Source: Zoogloea sp044344315 (GTDB lineage Bacteria > Pseudomonadota > Gammaproteobacteria > Burkholderiales > Rhodocyclaceae). From it: 64,000 nt of DNA. Positions 8,555 through 16,015 of the stretch are shown here, piece after piece. The stretch covers positions 8,184-72,183 of the forward strand of contig NZ_JBIJDC010000008.1 of the NCBI RefSeq assembly GCF_044344315.1, given 5' to 3'. Every line of letters begins with the position of its first letter. Positions within the stretch are counted from its first letter, which is position 1. The position numbers and the translations under genes were made by a program. Under the pieces are notes generated by a model. The model made no database searches. It was not told where the DNA came from and saw only the letters and a list, made by a program, of their open reading frames with translations.

Positions 8555-9636
8555 GCGGCCCTCAGGGCGGCATGGCGCTCCAGCTCTCCGTGGAGTTGGG
8601 TCAGGCTGGGGGTGACCACCGGAACGAAGGCCGCCTCAAGCCAGCGCCGGGCAAAGTCGCCGGTGGTGGCCACCAGATAGGCCCGGCCGCCGGTGGCGTC
8701 GAGCTCCAGATCCATGGCCTCGCGCACGATGGCCGCCAGGCGGATGCGGATGCGGAACAGGGGCGCCGCCTGGGTGGCAAAGCTGCCGCTGGCCAGACCG
8801 GCCTGCAGTTGCTCGATCTCGTGGGCGAGGCTGGCCTCCAGCGCGTCGATTCGCGACTGCAGGCCGGCACGCACCGCGCTGCCCGACGCACCTGCCGCGG
8901 CCAGGCAGGCCCGCGCCAGGCCAATGGACATGCCGCACTGCAGACTCAGGAAGGCCGGCCGCACCCGGGGCAGGAAGCTGCGGGCATCGGCATGGATCAG
9001 CTCGGCCGCCCCGGAGACCACCCCCTCGATGCGGATGGCGGCGGTATTGCTGCCTCGCAGGGCCAGCAGTTCCAGGTCGTCAGTGCGGGTGATGCCCGGC
9101 GTACCGGACAGGAAGGCCACCACCGCCGGCGGCTGGCCGTCAGTGGGCTCGACGGCCGCCGCGACGGCAAAGCCCGCGCGACGCAGGTTGGTGACCCACG
9201 GCAAGCTACCATCCAGGCGCCAGCCCTCCCCCGCCGGCGATGCGGCGATGGACAGGCTCTCGATGCCCGACAGGAACTTCATGGCATTCGACAGGCCGGT
9301 GGCCCCGGCCAGCTCGCCGGACAGCAGGGCAGGCAGATGGCGGGCGCGCAAAGCTGCGTTGTCGCTCTGGAGCAGGTACTCGATGAAAGTGCGCTGCCCC
9401 CAGAAGACAAAGGCCGCGGTCAGGGAGCGCCGGGCCACCCGGGCAATGGCATCCACCGCATCGGCCGTGCTGCCGCCGCTGCCACCCAGCGCAGACGGCA
9501 CGCCAATACGGAAGAAGCCTGCCGCGCCGAGCACGGAGATGGCCTCGTCGGCGTGGGCGGCGCCCTCGTTGAGGGAGGCTGCATGGGCCGATGCCCAGGC
9601 CAGGGCGTCGTCCTGGCTGCGGATGGCGGTACTCAT
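8551..9636 (-). CDS. Acyl-CoA dehydrogenase-fold flavoprotein, SfnB/DszC-like
   Basis: A 361-residue protein with the acyl-CoA dehydrogenase fold: an alpha N-domain (AISVLGAAGFFRIGVPSALGG), a beta middle domain and a C-terminal helical domain (DATGGRAYL). Members beside sulfonate-type transporters are typically FMNH2-dependent monooxygenases or SfnB-type oxidoreductases in sulfur scavenging. The ATG at 9636 overlaps the AhpD-like stop by four bases, and its end overlaps the ABC ATPase start. The family would need a flavin reductase for monooxygenase activity; none is encoded nearby. A role in C-S bond cleavage is inferred from context. Confidence 0.75.
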   Translation of the reverse strand: MSTAIRSQDDALAWASAHAASLNEGAAHADEAISVLGAAGFFRIGVPSALGGSGGSTADAVDAIARVARRSLTAAFVFWGQRTFIEYLLQSDNAALRARHLPALLSGELAGATGLSNAMKFLSGIESLSIAASPAGEGWRLDGSLPWVTNLRRAGFAVAAAVEPTDGQPPAVVAFLSGTPGITRTDDLELLALRGSNTAAIRIEGVVSGAAELIHADARSFLPRVRPAFLSLQCGMSIGLARACLAAAGASGSAVRAGLQSRIDALEASLAHEIEQLQAGLASGSFATQAAPLFRIRIRLAAIVREAMDLELDATGGRAYLVATTGDFARRWLEAAFVPVVTPSLTQLHGELERHAALRAA

Positions 9637-10193
9637 GATTCCAGGGCTCCGGGCGCGAAGGGCTGCAGTTCGGGATTGATGGCGGAGCCGGCCAGATTGT
9701 TGGCGAAGTTGCACAGGGTCGCCAGGCTCACGCCCAGCAGCACCTCCAGCACCTGCTGCTCCTGGAAACCCGCCGCCAGAAAATCGGCCAGCTCGCCCGT
9801 GCCCACCTTGCCGCGGCTCAGGATGACCGCCCGGGTGAAGGCCACCAGGGCGTCGAAGCGGGCGTTGCCGGTGCTGGCGCGCTCCTGCAGGGCGCGCACC
9901 AGGTCACGCTCGAGCCCGGCCTTCTTCAAGGCGATGGCGGTATGCCCGGCAACGCAGAAATCGCAGCCATGCACGCTGGCCGCGGTGATCTGCACCACCT
10001 CCCGCTCGGCCAGGCTGAGGCTGGCGCGGGCATTGATGCCCGAGACGGTGAGGTAGGTTTCCAGGGCCACCGGGGCGTTGGCCAGCACGCCGATCAGGTT
10101 GGGCAGGAAGCCATTGTTGGTGATCACGGTGTCAATGAAAGCGCGGCTGCCCTCGGGGGCGCTGGCGGGGGTATGAACGGTCAGGCGGGTCAT
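9633..10193 (-). CDS. AhpD-like / carboxymuconolactone decarboxylase family protein
   Basis: A 186-residue all-alpha protein with the AhpD-type active-site signature HGCDFCVAGHT (CxxC followed by His). These proteins reduce peroxides or act as thiol-dependent partners of flavoenzymes. The ATG at 10193 is chosen because GGAG lies six bases upstream. It is the first gene of the operon that continues with the flavoenzyme and the ABC transporter. A plausible role is removing peroxide leaked by the flavoenzyme, which is an inference. The AraC regulator upstream is a candidate controller. Confidence 0.8.
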   Translation of the reverse strand: MTRLTVHTPASAPEGSRAFIDTVITNNGFLPNLIGVLANAPVALETYLTVSGINARASLSLAEREVVQITAASVHGCDFCVAGHTAIALKKAGLERDLVRALQERASTGNARFDALVAFTRAVILSRGKVGTGELADFLAAGFQEQQVLEVLLGVSLATLCNFANNLAGSAINPELQPFAPGALES

Positions 10194-10326
10194 GGGCTTC
10201 TCCACGGGTATCGGCAATGGAGTTCATTCTCCCCATCGCGCGCGCGGCCCTCTATGCACGGGCATCGCAGGTTTTTGCTCGTTCGTCTTTCCCGGGGCCA
10301 GGGATGCCCCGGTCTGGAGGCCGGGT

Positions 10327-11250
10327 TCAGTGCGCGAAGGACGGGGCGCCGGGACGGCGGGCGCGCTGGAAGGCGCCGGGCTGCTCGCCGATGACCTTCT
10401 TGAAGGCCCGGGTAAACGCCGCCTGGGAGTTGTAGCCCACGTGCTCGGCCGCCCGCAGCACGCTGTCGCCACACTGCAGGCGGCGGGCGGCGATCTTCAT
10501 GCGCACCTGCAGCAGGAAGCGCGCTGGCGGCTGACCGCTGGCCTCGACGAAATGGCGGCAGAAGCTGGCCCGGGACATGCACGCCACCCGGGCCATGTCG
10601 TCGATGGACCAGGGCTTGCCGGGGGCCCGCAGCAGGTCGTCGAGCAGCGTCGCAAACTCGGGCCGCCGGGCCACGGCCAGCAGCCCCGAGGCCACGTCAT
10701 TGCGCAGGGCCACGTCGCGGATCACGTAGAAGAACAGCAGCTCGGTGAGACGTTCGATCAGCGGCGAGGCGCCGGCCTCGTCCCGGGCCGCCTCGGCGAG
10801 GATCAGGTCGAACAGCGGTGCCACCGCGTGCAGGGCGCCGGAGCCGGCACGGATCAGCACATGGTCGGGAAAGGCCCCACGCAACAACTCGCCCAGCAGG
10901 CCGCGGAACTGGAAGAAACCGCAGGCCAGTCCGCAGGCGCCGGCCACCGGCGGGCTCATGGGCAGCATCGGGCAGGGCTGGAAATCCGGCCCGGCCTCGG
11001 CGGCGGGCATCAGGCTGTGGGGAATGTCGCGGAGCAGGAAGACCCCTTCCCGCGCCTGCAGGCGGATGGGCGCCTGCCCCTCCAGGTGCAGCCAGGACTC
11101 GCCGCGCAGCACCAGGTGAAAGCTGGCTCGCTCCCGGCCGGCCGTGGAGGCGCGCCACGGACCGCAATACTGGCCCACGTGAAAGACCGTGGTATCCAGC
11201 TCCAGCCCGCTGACAAGCCAGTGGGCCAGACGATCGGTATCGGAGCTCAT
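10327..11250 (-). CDS. AraC-family transcriptional regulator with cupin-type sensor domain
   Basis: A 307-residue regulator. The N-terminal cupin-like domain (about 1-180) includes FHLVLRGESWLHLEGQ and REGVFLLRDIPHSLMP. The C-terminal double HTH (about 200-300) includes MARVACMSRASFCRHF and the AraC signature HVGYNSQAAFTRAFKKVIG. The start codon overlaps the XRE gene stop by four bases, so it is the last gene of the cysK-cysE-XRE-AraC operon. About 130 bases downstream begins the AhpD/flavoenzyme/ABC operon, its most likely target. Confidence 0.88.
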   Translation of the reverse strand: MSSDTDRLAHWLVSGLELDTTVFHVGQYCGPWRASTAGRERASFHLVLRGESWLHLEGQAPIRLQAREGVFLLRDIPHSLMPAAEAGPDFQPCPMLPMSPPVAGACGLACGFFQFRGLLGELLRGAFPDHVLIRAGSGALHAVAPLFDLILAEAARDEAGASPLIERLTELLFFYVIRDVALRNDVASGLLAVARRPEFATLLDDLLRAPGKPWSIDDMARVACMSRASFCRHFVEASGQPPARFLLQVRMKIAARRLQCGDSVLRAAEHVGYNSQAAFTRAFKKVIGEQPGAFQRARRPGAPSFAH

Positions 11251-11507
11251 GGGCGTGCGCTCAAGCCAGGCCGTGGACCACTGCCCGGCGTATCCTCGGC
11301 CTCCTCGACCAGCTCCGACAGCGGCACGCCAAACGCGGCGGCAATCTTCAGCGATGTGGCGAGGGACGGAATGGAATAGCCCCGTTCGACCTCGCCACTG
11401 TAAGAACGGCTCAGGCCGGCCCGGTCGGCAAACTCCTCCTGGGACCAGCCTGCGGCGATCCGGCGGCGGCGGATGACTTCGCCGAAACGCTTGTGCAGCT
11501 CGATCAT
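11247..11507 (-). CDS. Small XRE-family transcriptional regulator
   Basis: An 86-residue DNA-binding protein that is little more than one helix-turn-helix domain: FGEVIRRRRIAAGWSQEEFA, then AGLSRSYSGEVERGYSIPSL. The start overlaps the cysE stop (ATGA) and its stop overlaps the AraC start (ATGA). It is therefore translated together with cysteine-biosynthesis genes, unusual for a housekeeping cysKE pair. Targets unknown. Confidence 0.85.
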   Translation of the reverse strand: MIELHKRFGEVIRRRRIAAGWSQEEFADRAGLSRSYSGEVERGYSIPSLATSLKIAAAFGVPLSELVEEAEDTPGSGPRPGLSARP

Positions 11508-12529
11508 TGGGCAGGCCTCACCTTGCCCGGTTCGGCATGCTGCAGGGAGGCCTGGGAGATGTGGCTGCCCGGCGGCACACTGTGGGTGAGCCACACGTTG
11601 CCACCGATGCTCGAACCCGCACCGATGACAATGCGCCCGAGGATGGTGGCACCGGCATACACCACCACGTCATCCTCCAGCACCGGATGGCGCGGCAGCC
11701 CCTTCGCCAGGCCACCGCCCTCACCCACCTCGAAGCGCTTGGCGCCGAGGGTGACAGCCTGGTACAGGCGCACCCGGTTGCCGATCACCGCAGTCTCGCC
11801 GATCACCACACCGGTGCCATGATCGATGAAGAAGCTGTTGCCGATGCGTGCCCCCGGATGAATGTCGATTCCGGTGGCCGAGTGGGCCAGCTCCGAGACA
11901 ATGCGCGCCAGCAGGGGCACGCCCAGCTCATACAGGCGGTGGGCGATGCGGTAGTAGATCACCGCGTGGATGCCCGGGTAGCACAGCACGATCTCGTCCA
12001 CGCTGCGCGCGGCCGGATCGCCGCGGAAGGCGGCTTCCACATCGGTGTCGAGCACAGCCCGGGTATCCGGCAGGGTGGCAGCGAAGGCGCGCACCAGGCC
12101 CGCGGCCCGGCTGCCTGCCTGTTCTTCGTTCTCACCGGCATGCCGGGCCTGATAGCCCAGTTCCAGGCGCACTTGCTCCAGGAGCAGGTGCAGGGCCGCA
12201 TCCAGGGTGTGGCCGACGTAGAAATCCTCGCACTCCTGGCGCAGGTCGGCAGGCCCCAGACGCATGGGAAAGAGCGCCGCGCAAAGCTGCTCGACCACCC
12301 GCGCCAGGGCCTCGCGGGACGGAAACTCGCGCCCCCCGGTCTCTCGGCTGCGCCCCTGGGCGTCCCGCCAGCGGCTGCGTACGGCATGCAGGCCGGCGAC
12401 GACGGCGTGCAGGTCCCAGTGTTCGGAACTTGTATCGGCAACCGGCGCCGGGGCCGGCGAGGCGGTGGGCCCGCCCTGCTCCCCGCGCACCGCCGGGCGG
12501 ATGCCCTGAAGCGGATCTGCGGTGCTCAC
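11504..12529 (-). CDS. cysE: Serine O-acetyltransferase
   Basis: Makes O-acetylserine from serine and acetyl-CoA, the first step of cysteine synthesis. It has 341 residues of the longer EpsC-like type: a helical N-domain, then a left-handed beta-helix of hexapeptide repeats (IDIHPGARIGNSFFIDHG, VVIGETAVIGNRVRLYQAVT) with catalytic His/Asp candidates. The GTG start overlaps the cysK stop (GTGA). The first 60 residues are Pro/Ala-rich and poorly conserved in appearance, so the true start could be slightly later. Confidence 0.92.
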   Translation of the reverse strand: MSTADPLQGIRPAVRGEQGGPTASPAPAPVADTSSEHWDLHAVVAGLHAVRSRWRDAQGRSRETGGREFPSREALARVVEQLCAALFPMRLGPADLRQECEDFYVGHTLDAALHLLLEQVRLELGYQARHAGENEEQAGSRAAGLVRAFAATLPDTRAVLDTDVEAAFRGDPAARSVDEIVLCYPGIHAVIYYRIAHRLYELGVPLLARIVSELAHSATGIDIHPGARIGNSFFIDHGTGVVIGETAVIGNRVRLYQAVTLGAKRFEVGEGGGLAKGLPRHPVLEDDVVVYAGATILGRIVIGAGSSIGGNVWLTHSVPPGSHISQASLQHAEPGKVRPAQ

Positions 12530-13503
12530 GCCGGCAGCCCCGCCGCGTCGAACACCCCCTCAAAGAGGACCGAACTGAGATAACGCTCGCCGGAGTCGGG
12601 CAGCACCACCACGATGGTCTTGCCGGCGTTCTCCGGCAGCTTGGCCAGGCGCACGGCAACGGCCGCTGCCGCCCCGCAGGAGATGCCGGACAGGATGCCC
12701 TCCTCCCGGGCCAGGCGACGGGCGAACTCGACGGCCTCCTCGTTGGTGACCTGCTCCACCGCATCCACCAGGGTCAGATCGAGCACGCCGGGCACGAAGC
12801 CGGCGCCAATACCCTGGATCTTGTGGGGGCCGGGCTTGAGGGGCTCGCCGGCGCGGGTCTGGGTGAGGATGGGGCTGGCCGCCGGCTCCACTGCCACCGA
12901 CTGGATGGCCTTGCCGCGGCCCTGCTTGAAGTAGCGAGACACGCCGGTGATGGTGCCGCCAGTGCCCACGCCCGAAACGAAGATATCCACCTTGCCATCG
13001 GTGTCATCCCAGATCTCCGGGCCGGTGGTGGTTTCGTGGATCAGGGGATTGGCGGGGTTCTTGAACTGCTGCAGCAGCACGTACTTGTCCGGATCGGAGG
13101 CGGCAATCTCCTCGGCCTTGGCCACGGCACCACTCATGCCCTTGGGGCCCTCGGTGAGGACCAGCCTGGCGCCATAGGCGAGGAGCAACTTGCGCCGTTC
13201 GATGCTCATGGTCTCGGGCATGGTGAGGGTCAGGGGAATGCCCTTGGCCGCAGCCACGAAGGCCAGGGCGATACCGGTGTTGCCACTGGTCGGTTCGACC
13301 AGTTCCTTGCCCGGCCCGAGCAGCCCGCGCTTCTCGGCGTCCCACACCAGGGCCGCGCCGATGCGGCACTTCACCGAATAGGCCGGGTTGCGCCCCTCGA
13401 TCTTGGCCAGCACGGTGGCGCCGGCGCCATCGGTGATGCGGTTGAGCCGGACCAGCGGGGTGTGGCCGATGGAAAATGCGTTGTCCTCATACCATCTGGA
13501 CAT
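12526..13503 (-). CDS. cysK: Cysteine synthase A (O-acetylserine sulfhydrylase)
   Basis: PLP enzyme that converts O-acetylserine and sulfide to cysteine. The lysine lies in NPAYSVKCRIGAALVWDAEK, the substrate loop is PTSGNTGIALAFVAA, and the PLP-phosphate loop is SGVGTGGTITGVSRY. The ATG at 13503 is chosen because AAGGAGATCTCC precedes it. It heads a four-gene operon with cysE, an XRE regulator and an AraC regulator, all overlapping. A CysB-like promoter lies 70-125 bases upstream. Confidence 0.95.
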   Translation of the reverse strand: MSRWYEDNAFSIGHTPLVRLNRITDGAGATVLAKIEGRNPAYSVKCRIGAALVWDAEKRGLLGPGKELVEPTSGNTGIALAFVAAAKGIPLTLTMPETMSIERRKLLLAYGARLVLTEGPKGMSGAVAKAEEIAASDPDKYVLLQQFKNPANPLIHETTTGPEIWDDTDGKVDIFVSGVGTGGTITGVSRYFKQGRGKAIQSVAVEPAASPILTQTRAGEPLKPGPHKIQGIGAGFVPGVLDLTLVDAVEQVTNEEAVEFARRLAREEGILSGISCGAAAAVAVRLAKLPENAGKTIVVVLPDSGERYLSSVLFEGVFDAAGLPA

Positions 13504-13574
13504 GGAGATCTCCTTCAAGGGGTCGAATCGACGGACTCGAGTTGAAAACGAATGGACGGACAGGTCAGGAACTC

Positions 13575-13630
13575 ACGATACCGGCCCCCCGCCGGGCAGC
13601 GAACCAACATATATTTGATTGGTTACCAAT
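13575..13630 (-). promoter_or_regulatory. Putative cysK promoter and operator
   Basis: Read on the minus strand, TTGGTT (+ strand 13602-13607) is followed after exactly 21 bases by TATCGT (13575-13580), the layout seen at sbp, metN and the EAL gene. A second half-site lies just upstream in the 13-base palindrome ATTGGTTACCAAT (13618-13630). Together they form an inverted pair AACCAA-N11-TTGGTT. Interpretation as a CysB-type site is an inference. Confidence 0.55.
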
Positions 13631-13713
13631 GCCGGAGCGATAAGCTTTCCCGGAATCGCGGATAGGCAAATTGAAAGCCCTTCGGGTCAATTCCTGGTGT
13701 CGCCCGACATCTC

Positions 13714-13890
13714 CTGTAGGGGCGACTTGTAAGGGCGACTTGTAGGGGCGACTTCAGTCGCCCACCCACGCGTCTATCACAGGCATGCCCTTGATCTCAG
13801 TCCGCGGGCGACTGAAGTCGCCCCCACAGTCCCTCCAGCCGCCTTCAGCGCGTCCCATAAACCCCTTCAGCTTCATCCATCGGGTGATCC
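13714..13890 (-). repeat. REP-like palindromic element, copy B
   Basis: Same element as at 4.6 kb, opposite orientation. It contains GGGCGACTTCAGTCGCCC and GGGCGACTGAAGTCGCCC palindromes. At one end the TGTAGGGGCGACTT unit is tandemly repeated three times (one unit has an A). The other end carries the CAGCCGCCTTCAGCG arm. Similarity to copy D continues to about 13945 (GATCCGGCC, then GAGGAC). It occupies most of the 13504-14039 gap; the rest is the cysK leader and promoter, with no gene. Confidence 0.75.
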
Positions 13891-14039
13891 GGCCAGTGGA
13901 GGGCAAACCCGCGTCAGCATTGGGTTTGCGTCTGGTTCGGGGAGGACAACCAAGGAAAACAGGATGAACTCGACCCCACGGAAGCACGCGCGCGGTCAGA
14001 CGACATCAAGCTGACGCACGCAGCTTGATTCCCACGCCC

Positions 14040-14726
14040 TCAGGACGACACTTCGGTAAACACCTCCCAGTTGAACCGGGTGCGGTGGCGCAGCCGGGCC
14101 AGGGCGCCGCGCTTGCCCTTGTGGGTCAGGCGGGCGTCGTCGATGCTGCCCAGGGGCAGGCCGGTGTAGGAGTCGCGCAGGGCATTGAGCAGGGCCAGAC
14201 CCTGGGGCCACGGGCCATGCCCGGAGTCCACGTTGATGTGTCCGGCCTCACCGATGTCGATGAACAGACTGCCCCAACAGTCCGCCCAGCGGGCCGTGCC
14301 CTCCAGGCTGGCCCAGGGGTCGTTGCGGCTGGCCACGACCATACTCGGTACGCCGATGGGAGTAGAAGGAATCCATGAGGACAGCCCGCCCCGGTCGGAT
14401 ACGTAGCTGGTGTCGCGCAGGCCGAAGGCACTGAAGCGGTCGGGGTCGGGCGGTGCCACCAGCAGCAGGCCGGCCACCCGTTCGGGGCGGTCGGCGGCGG
14501 CCACCACCGAGGCCAGACAGCCGTAGCTGTGGGCCACCAGCCACACCACGCCGGCCGCCTCGTCGATTTCGCGCCGGACCTCGGTGGCCCAGCGCGCCAG
14601 CACCGGCGCGGTCCAGTCGATCTGACGAACCCGGCGGGCATCGGCCAGCCGGGTTTCCAGCCAGCTCTGCCAGTGCCCGGGGCCGCTGTCGTTGAGCCCC
14701 GGCACGATCAAGGTGGTTTGCTGCAC
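14040..14726 (-). CDS. RBBP9/YdeN-type serine hydrolase (alpha/beta fold)
   Basis: A 228-residue protein with TLIVPGLNDSGPGHWQSW at the N-terminus and nucleophile elbow VAHSYGCLASVV, the hallmarks of the RBBP9/YdeN hydrolase family. The acidic/His end is around FIDIGEAGHINVDSGHG. The GTG at 14726 is preferred (G-rich sequence upstream, family-like N-terminus); a TTG at 14744 is possible. It lies downstream of sbp behind a terminator. Physiological substrate unknown. Confidence 0.82.
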   Translation of the reverse strand: MQQTTLIVPGLNDSGPGHWQSWLETRLADARRVRQIDWTAPVLARWATEVRREIDEAAGVVWLVAHSYGCLASVVAAADRPERVAGLLLVAPPDPDRFSAFGLRDTSYVSDRGGLSSWIPSTPIGVPSMVVASRNDPWASLEGTARWADCWGSLFIDIGEAGHINVDSGHGPWPQGLALLNALRDSYTGLPLGSIDDARLTHKGKRGALARLRHRTRFNWEVFTEVSS

Positions 14727-14755
14727 CTGAACGCCCCCAATCAAAAGATGCCAAT

Positions 14756-14787
14756 GAAAAATGCGCCAGACCGGTAGCCTGGCGCAT
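14756..14787 (-). terminator. Rho-independent terminator after sbp
   Basis: On the minus strand a nine-base perfect stem (ATGCGCCAG / CTGGCGCAT) closes a nine-base loop and is followed by TTTTT. A second GC-rich hairpin (GCTCCCGCC ... GGCGGGAGC family, about 14801-14827) lies between it and the sbp stop. Confidence 0.75.
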
Positions 14788-14836
14788 TGTGTGAAAGGAC
14801 GCTCCCGCCGAGGGCGGGGGCGGGAGCACGCCGGAC

Positions 14837-15847
14837 TTACTTGACGGTGGTGATCTGGTCGAACACGCCGCCGTCGGCGAAGTGGGTCTTCTGGGCCTTG
14901 GTCCAGCCGCCGAAGAGCTCGTCGATGGTGAACAGCTTGACCGGGGCGAAGGTCTTGGCGTACTTGGCAGCCACCTTCGGATCGATCGGGCGGTAGTAGT
15001 TCTTGCCGGCGATGTCCTGACCTTCCGGCGAGTACAGGTACTTCAGGTACTCCTCGGCGACCTTGCGGGTACCGCGCTTGTCCACCACCTTGTCCACCAC
15101 GGAGACAGGCGGCTCGGCCAGGATGGACAGGGACGGGGTGATGATGTCGAACTTGTCCGGGCCCAGTTCCTTGGTGGCCAGGTAGGCTTCGTTTTCCCAG
15201 GAGATCAGCACGTCGCCGATACCGCGCTCGGTGAAGGTGGTCAGGGAGCCGCGGGCGCCGGAGTCGAGCACCTTCACGTTGCCGTAGATCTTCTTGACCA
15301 GATCCTTGGCGGTGACTTCGGTGCCGCCCGGCAGCTTGAGGGCGTAACCCCAGGCGGCCAGATAGTTCCAGCGGGCCCCGCCGGAGGTCTTCGGGTTCGG
15401 GGTGATGACCTCGATGCCCGGCTTGGCCAGGTCATTCCAGTCCTTGATCTTCTTCGGGTTGCCCTTCCGCACCAGGAACACGATGGTGGAGGTGTAGGGC
15501 GAGGCGTTGTGGGGCAGACGCTTCTGCCAGTCGGCCGGGATCCACTTGCCGTTGTCGTGCAGCGCATCCACGTCGGCCGCCAGGGCCAGGGTCACCACGT
15601 CGGCTTCGAGGCCGTCGATCACCGAGCGGGCCTGCTTGCCAGAGCCACCATGGGACTGCTTGATGGTGACGGTTTCGTTGTTCTTGGTCTTCCAGTACTT
15701 GGCGAAGGCCGCGTTGTATTCCTGGTAGAGCTCACGGGTCGGGTCGTAGGAGACGTTGAGCAGGGTCACGTCGGCATGGGCCAGGCTGGACAGGCCGAGC
15801 ACCAGAGCCAAGGACAGGACGGAGCGGCGGGCGAAGCGAGATTTCAT
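14837..15847 (-). CDS. sbp: Periplasmic sulfate-binding protein
   Basis: A 336-residue sulfate/thiosulfate-binding protein: signal peptide to about LAHA, mature start DVTLLNVSYDPTRELYQEYN, and ligand-loop motifs QSHGGSGKQARSVIDG and NPKTSGGARWNYLAAWGYA. It delivers sulfate to a CysTWA importer. No cysT, cysW or cysA is present in this window, so it is an orphan binding protein. Its promoter carries the shared TTGGTT-N21--10 layout, and a strong terminator follows. Confidence 0.95.
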   Translation of the reverse strand: MKSRFARRSVLSLALVLGLSSLAHADVTLLNVSYDPTRELYQEYNAAFAKYWKTKNNETVTIKQSHGGSGKQARSVIDGLEADVVTLALAADVDALHDNGKWIPADWQKRLPHNASPYTSTIVFLVRKGNPKKIKDWNDLAKPGIEVITPNPKTSGGARWNYLAAWGYALKLPGGTEVTAKDLVKKIYGNVKVLDSGARGSLTTFTERGIGDVLISWENEAYLATKELGPDKFDIITPSLSILAEPPVSVVDKVVDKRGTRKVAEEYLKYLYSPEGQDIAGKNYYRPIDPKVAAKYAKTFAPVKLFTIDELFGGWTKAQKTHFADGGVFDQITTVK

Positions 15848-15884
15848 GAGACGACTTCCTATGGGCTAAAAGTAAGTGAAACCG

Positions 15885-15936
15885 AGTCTAGAGAGGGCTG
15901 CCGGAATGGCGAACCAAGAAAAACTTTTATGCTTAT
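15885..15936 (-). promoter_or_regulatory. Putative CysB-like promoter of sbp
   Basis: On the minus strand: ATAAG (15932-15936), ten bases, then TTTCTTGGTTC; TTGGTT (15912-15917) is followed after 21 bases by TAGACT (15885-15890). The upstream box and its spacing match the EAL gene promoter exactly. Confidence 0.6.
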
Positions 15937-16015
15937 TCGCGGAGGCATGAATACCTATGCATGAATGGATGGCCCGGGCGAAACCGGACCGCGCAATGGA
16001 TTCATTCACACGCGT

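Noticed and set aside
13948..13953. Another TTGGTT (minus strand) beside REP copy B
   Set aside because: No -10-like hexamer at the 21-base position (AACCCA) and no gene start follows.
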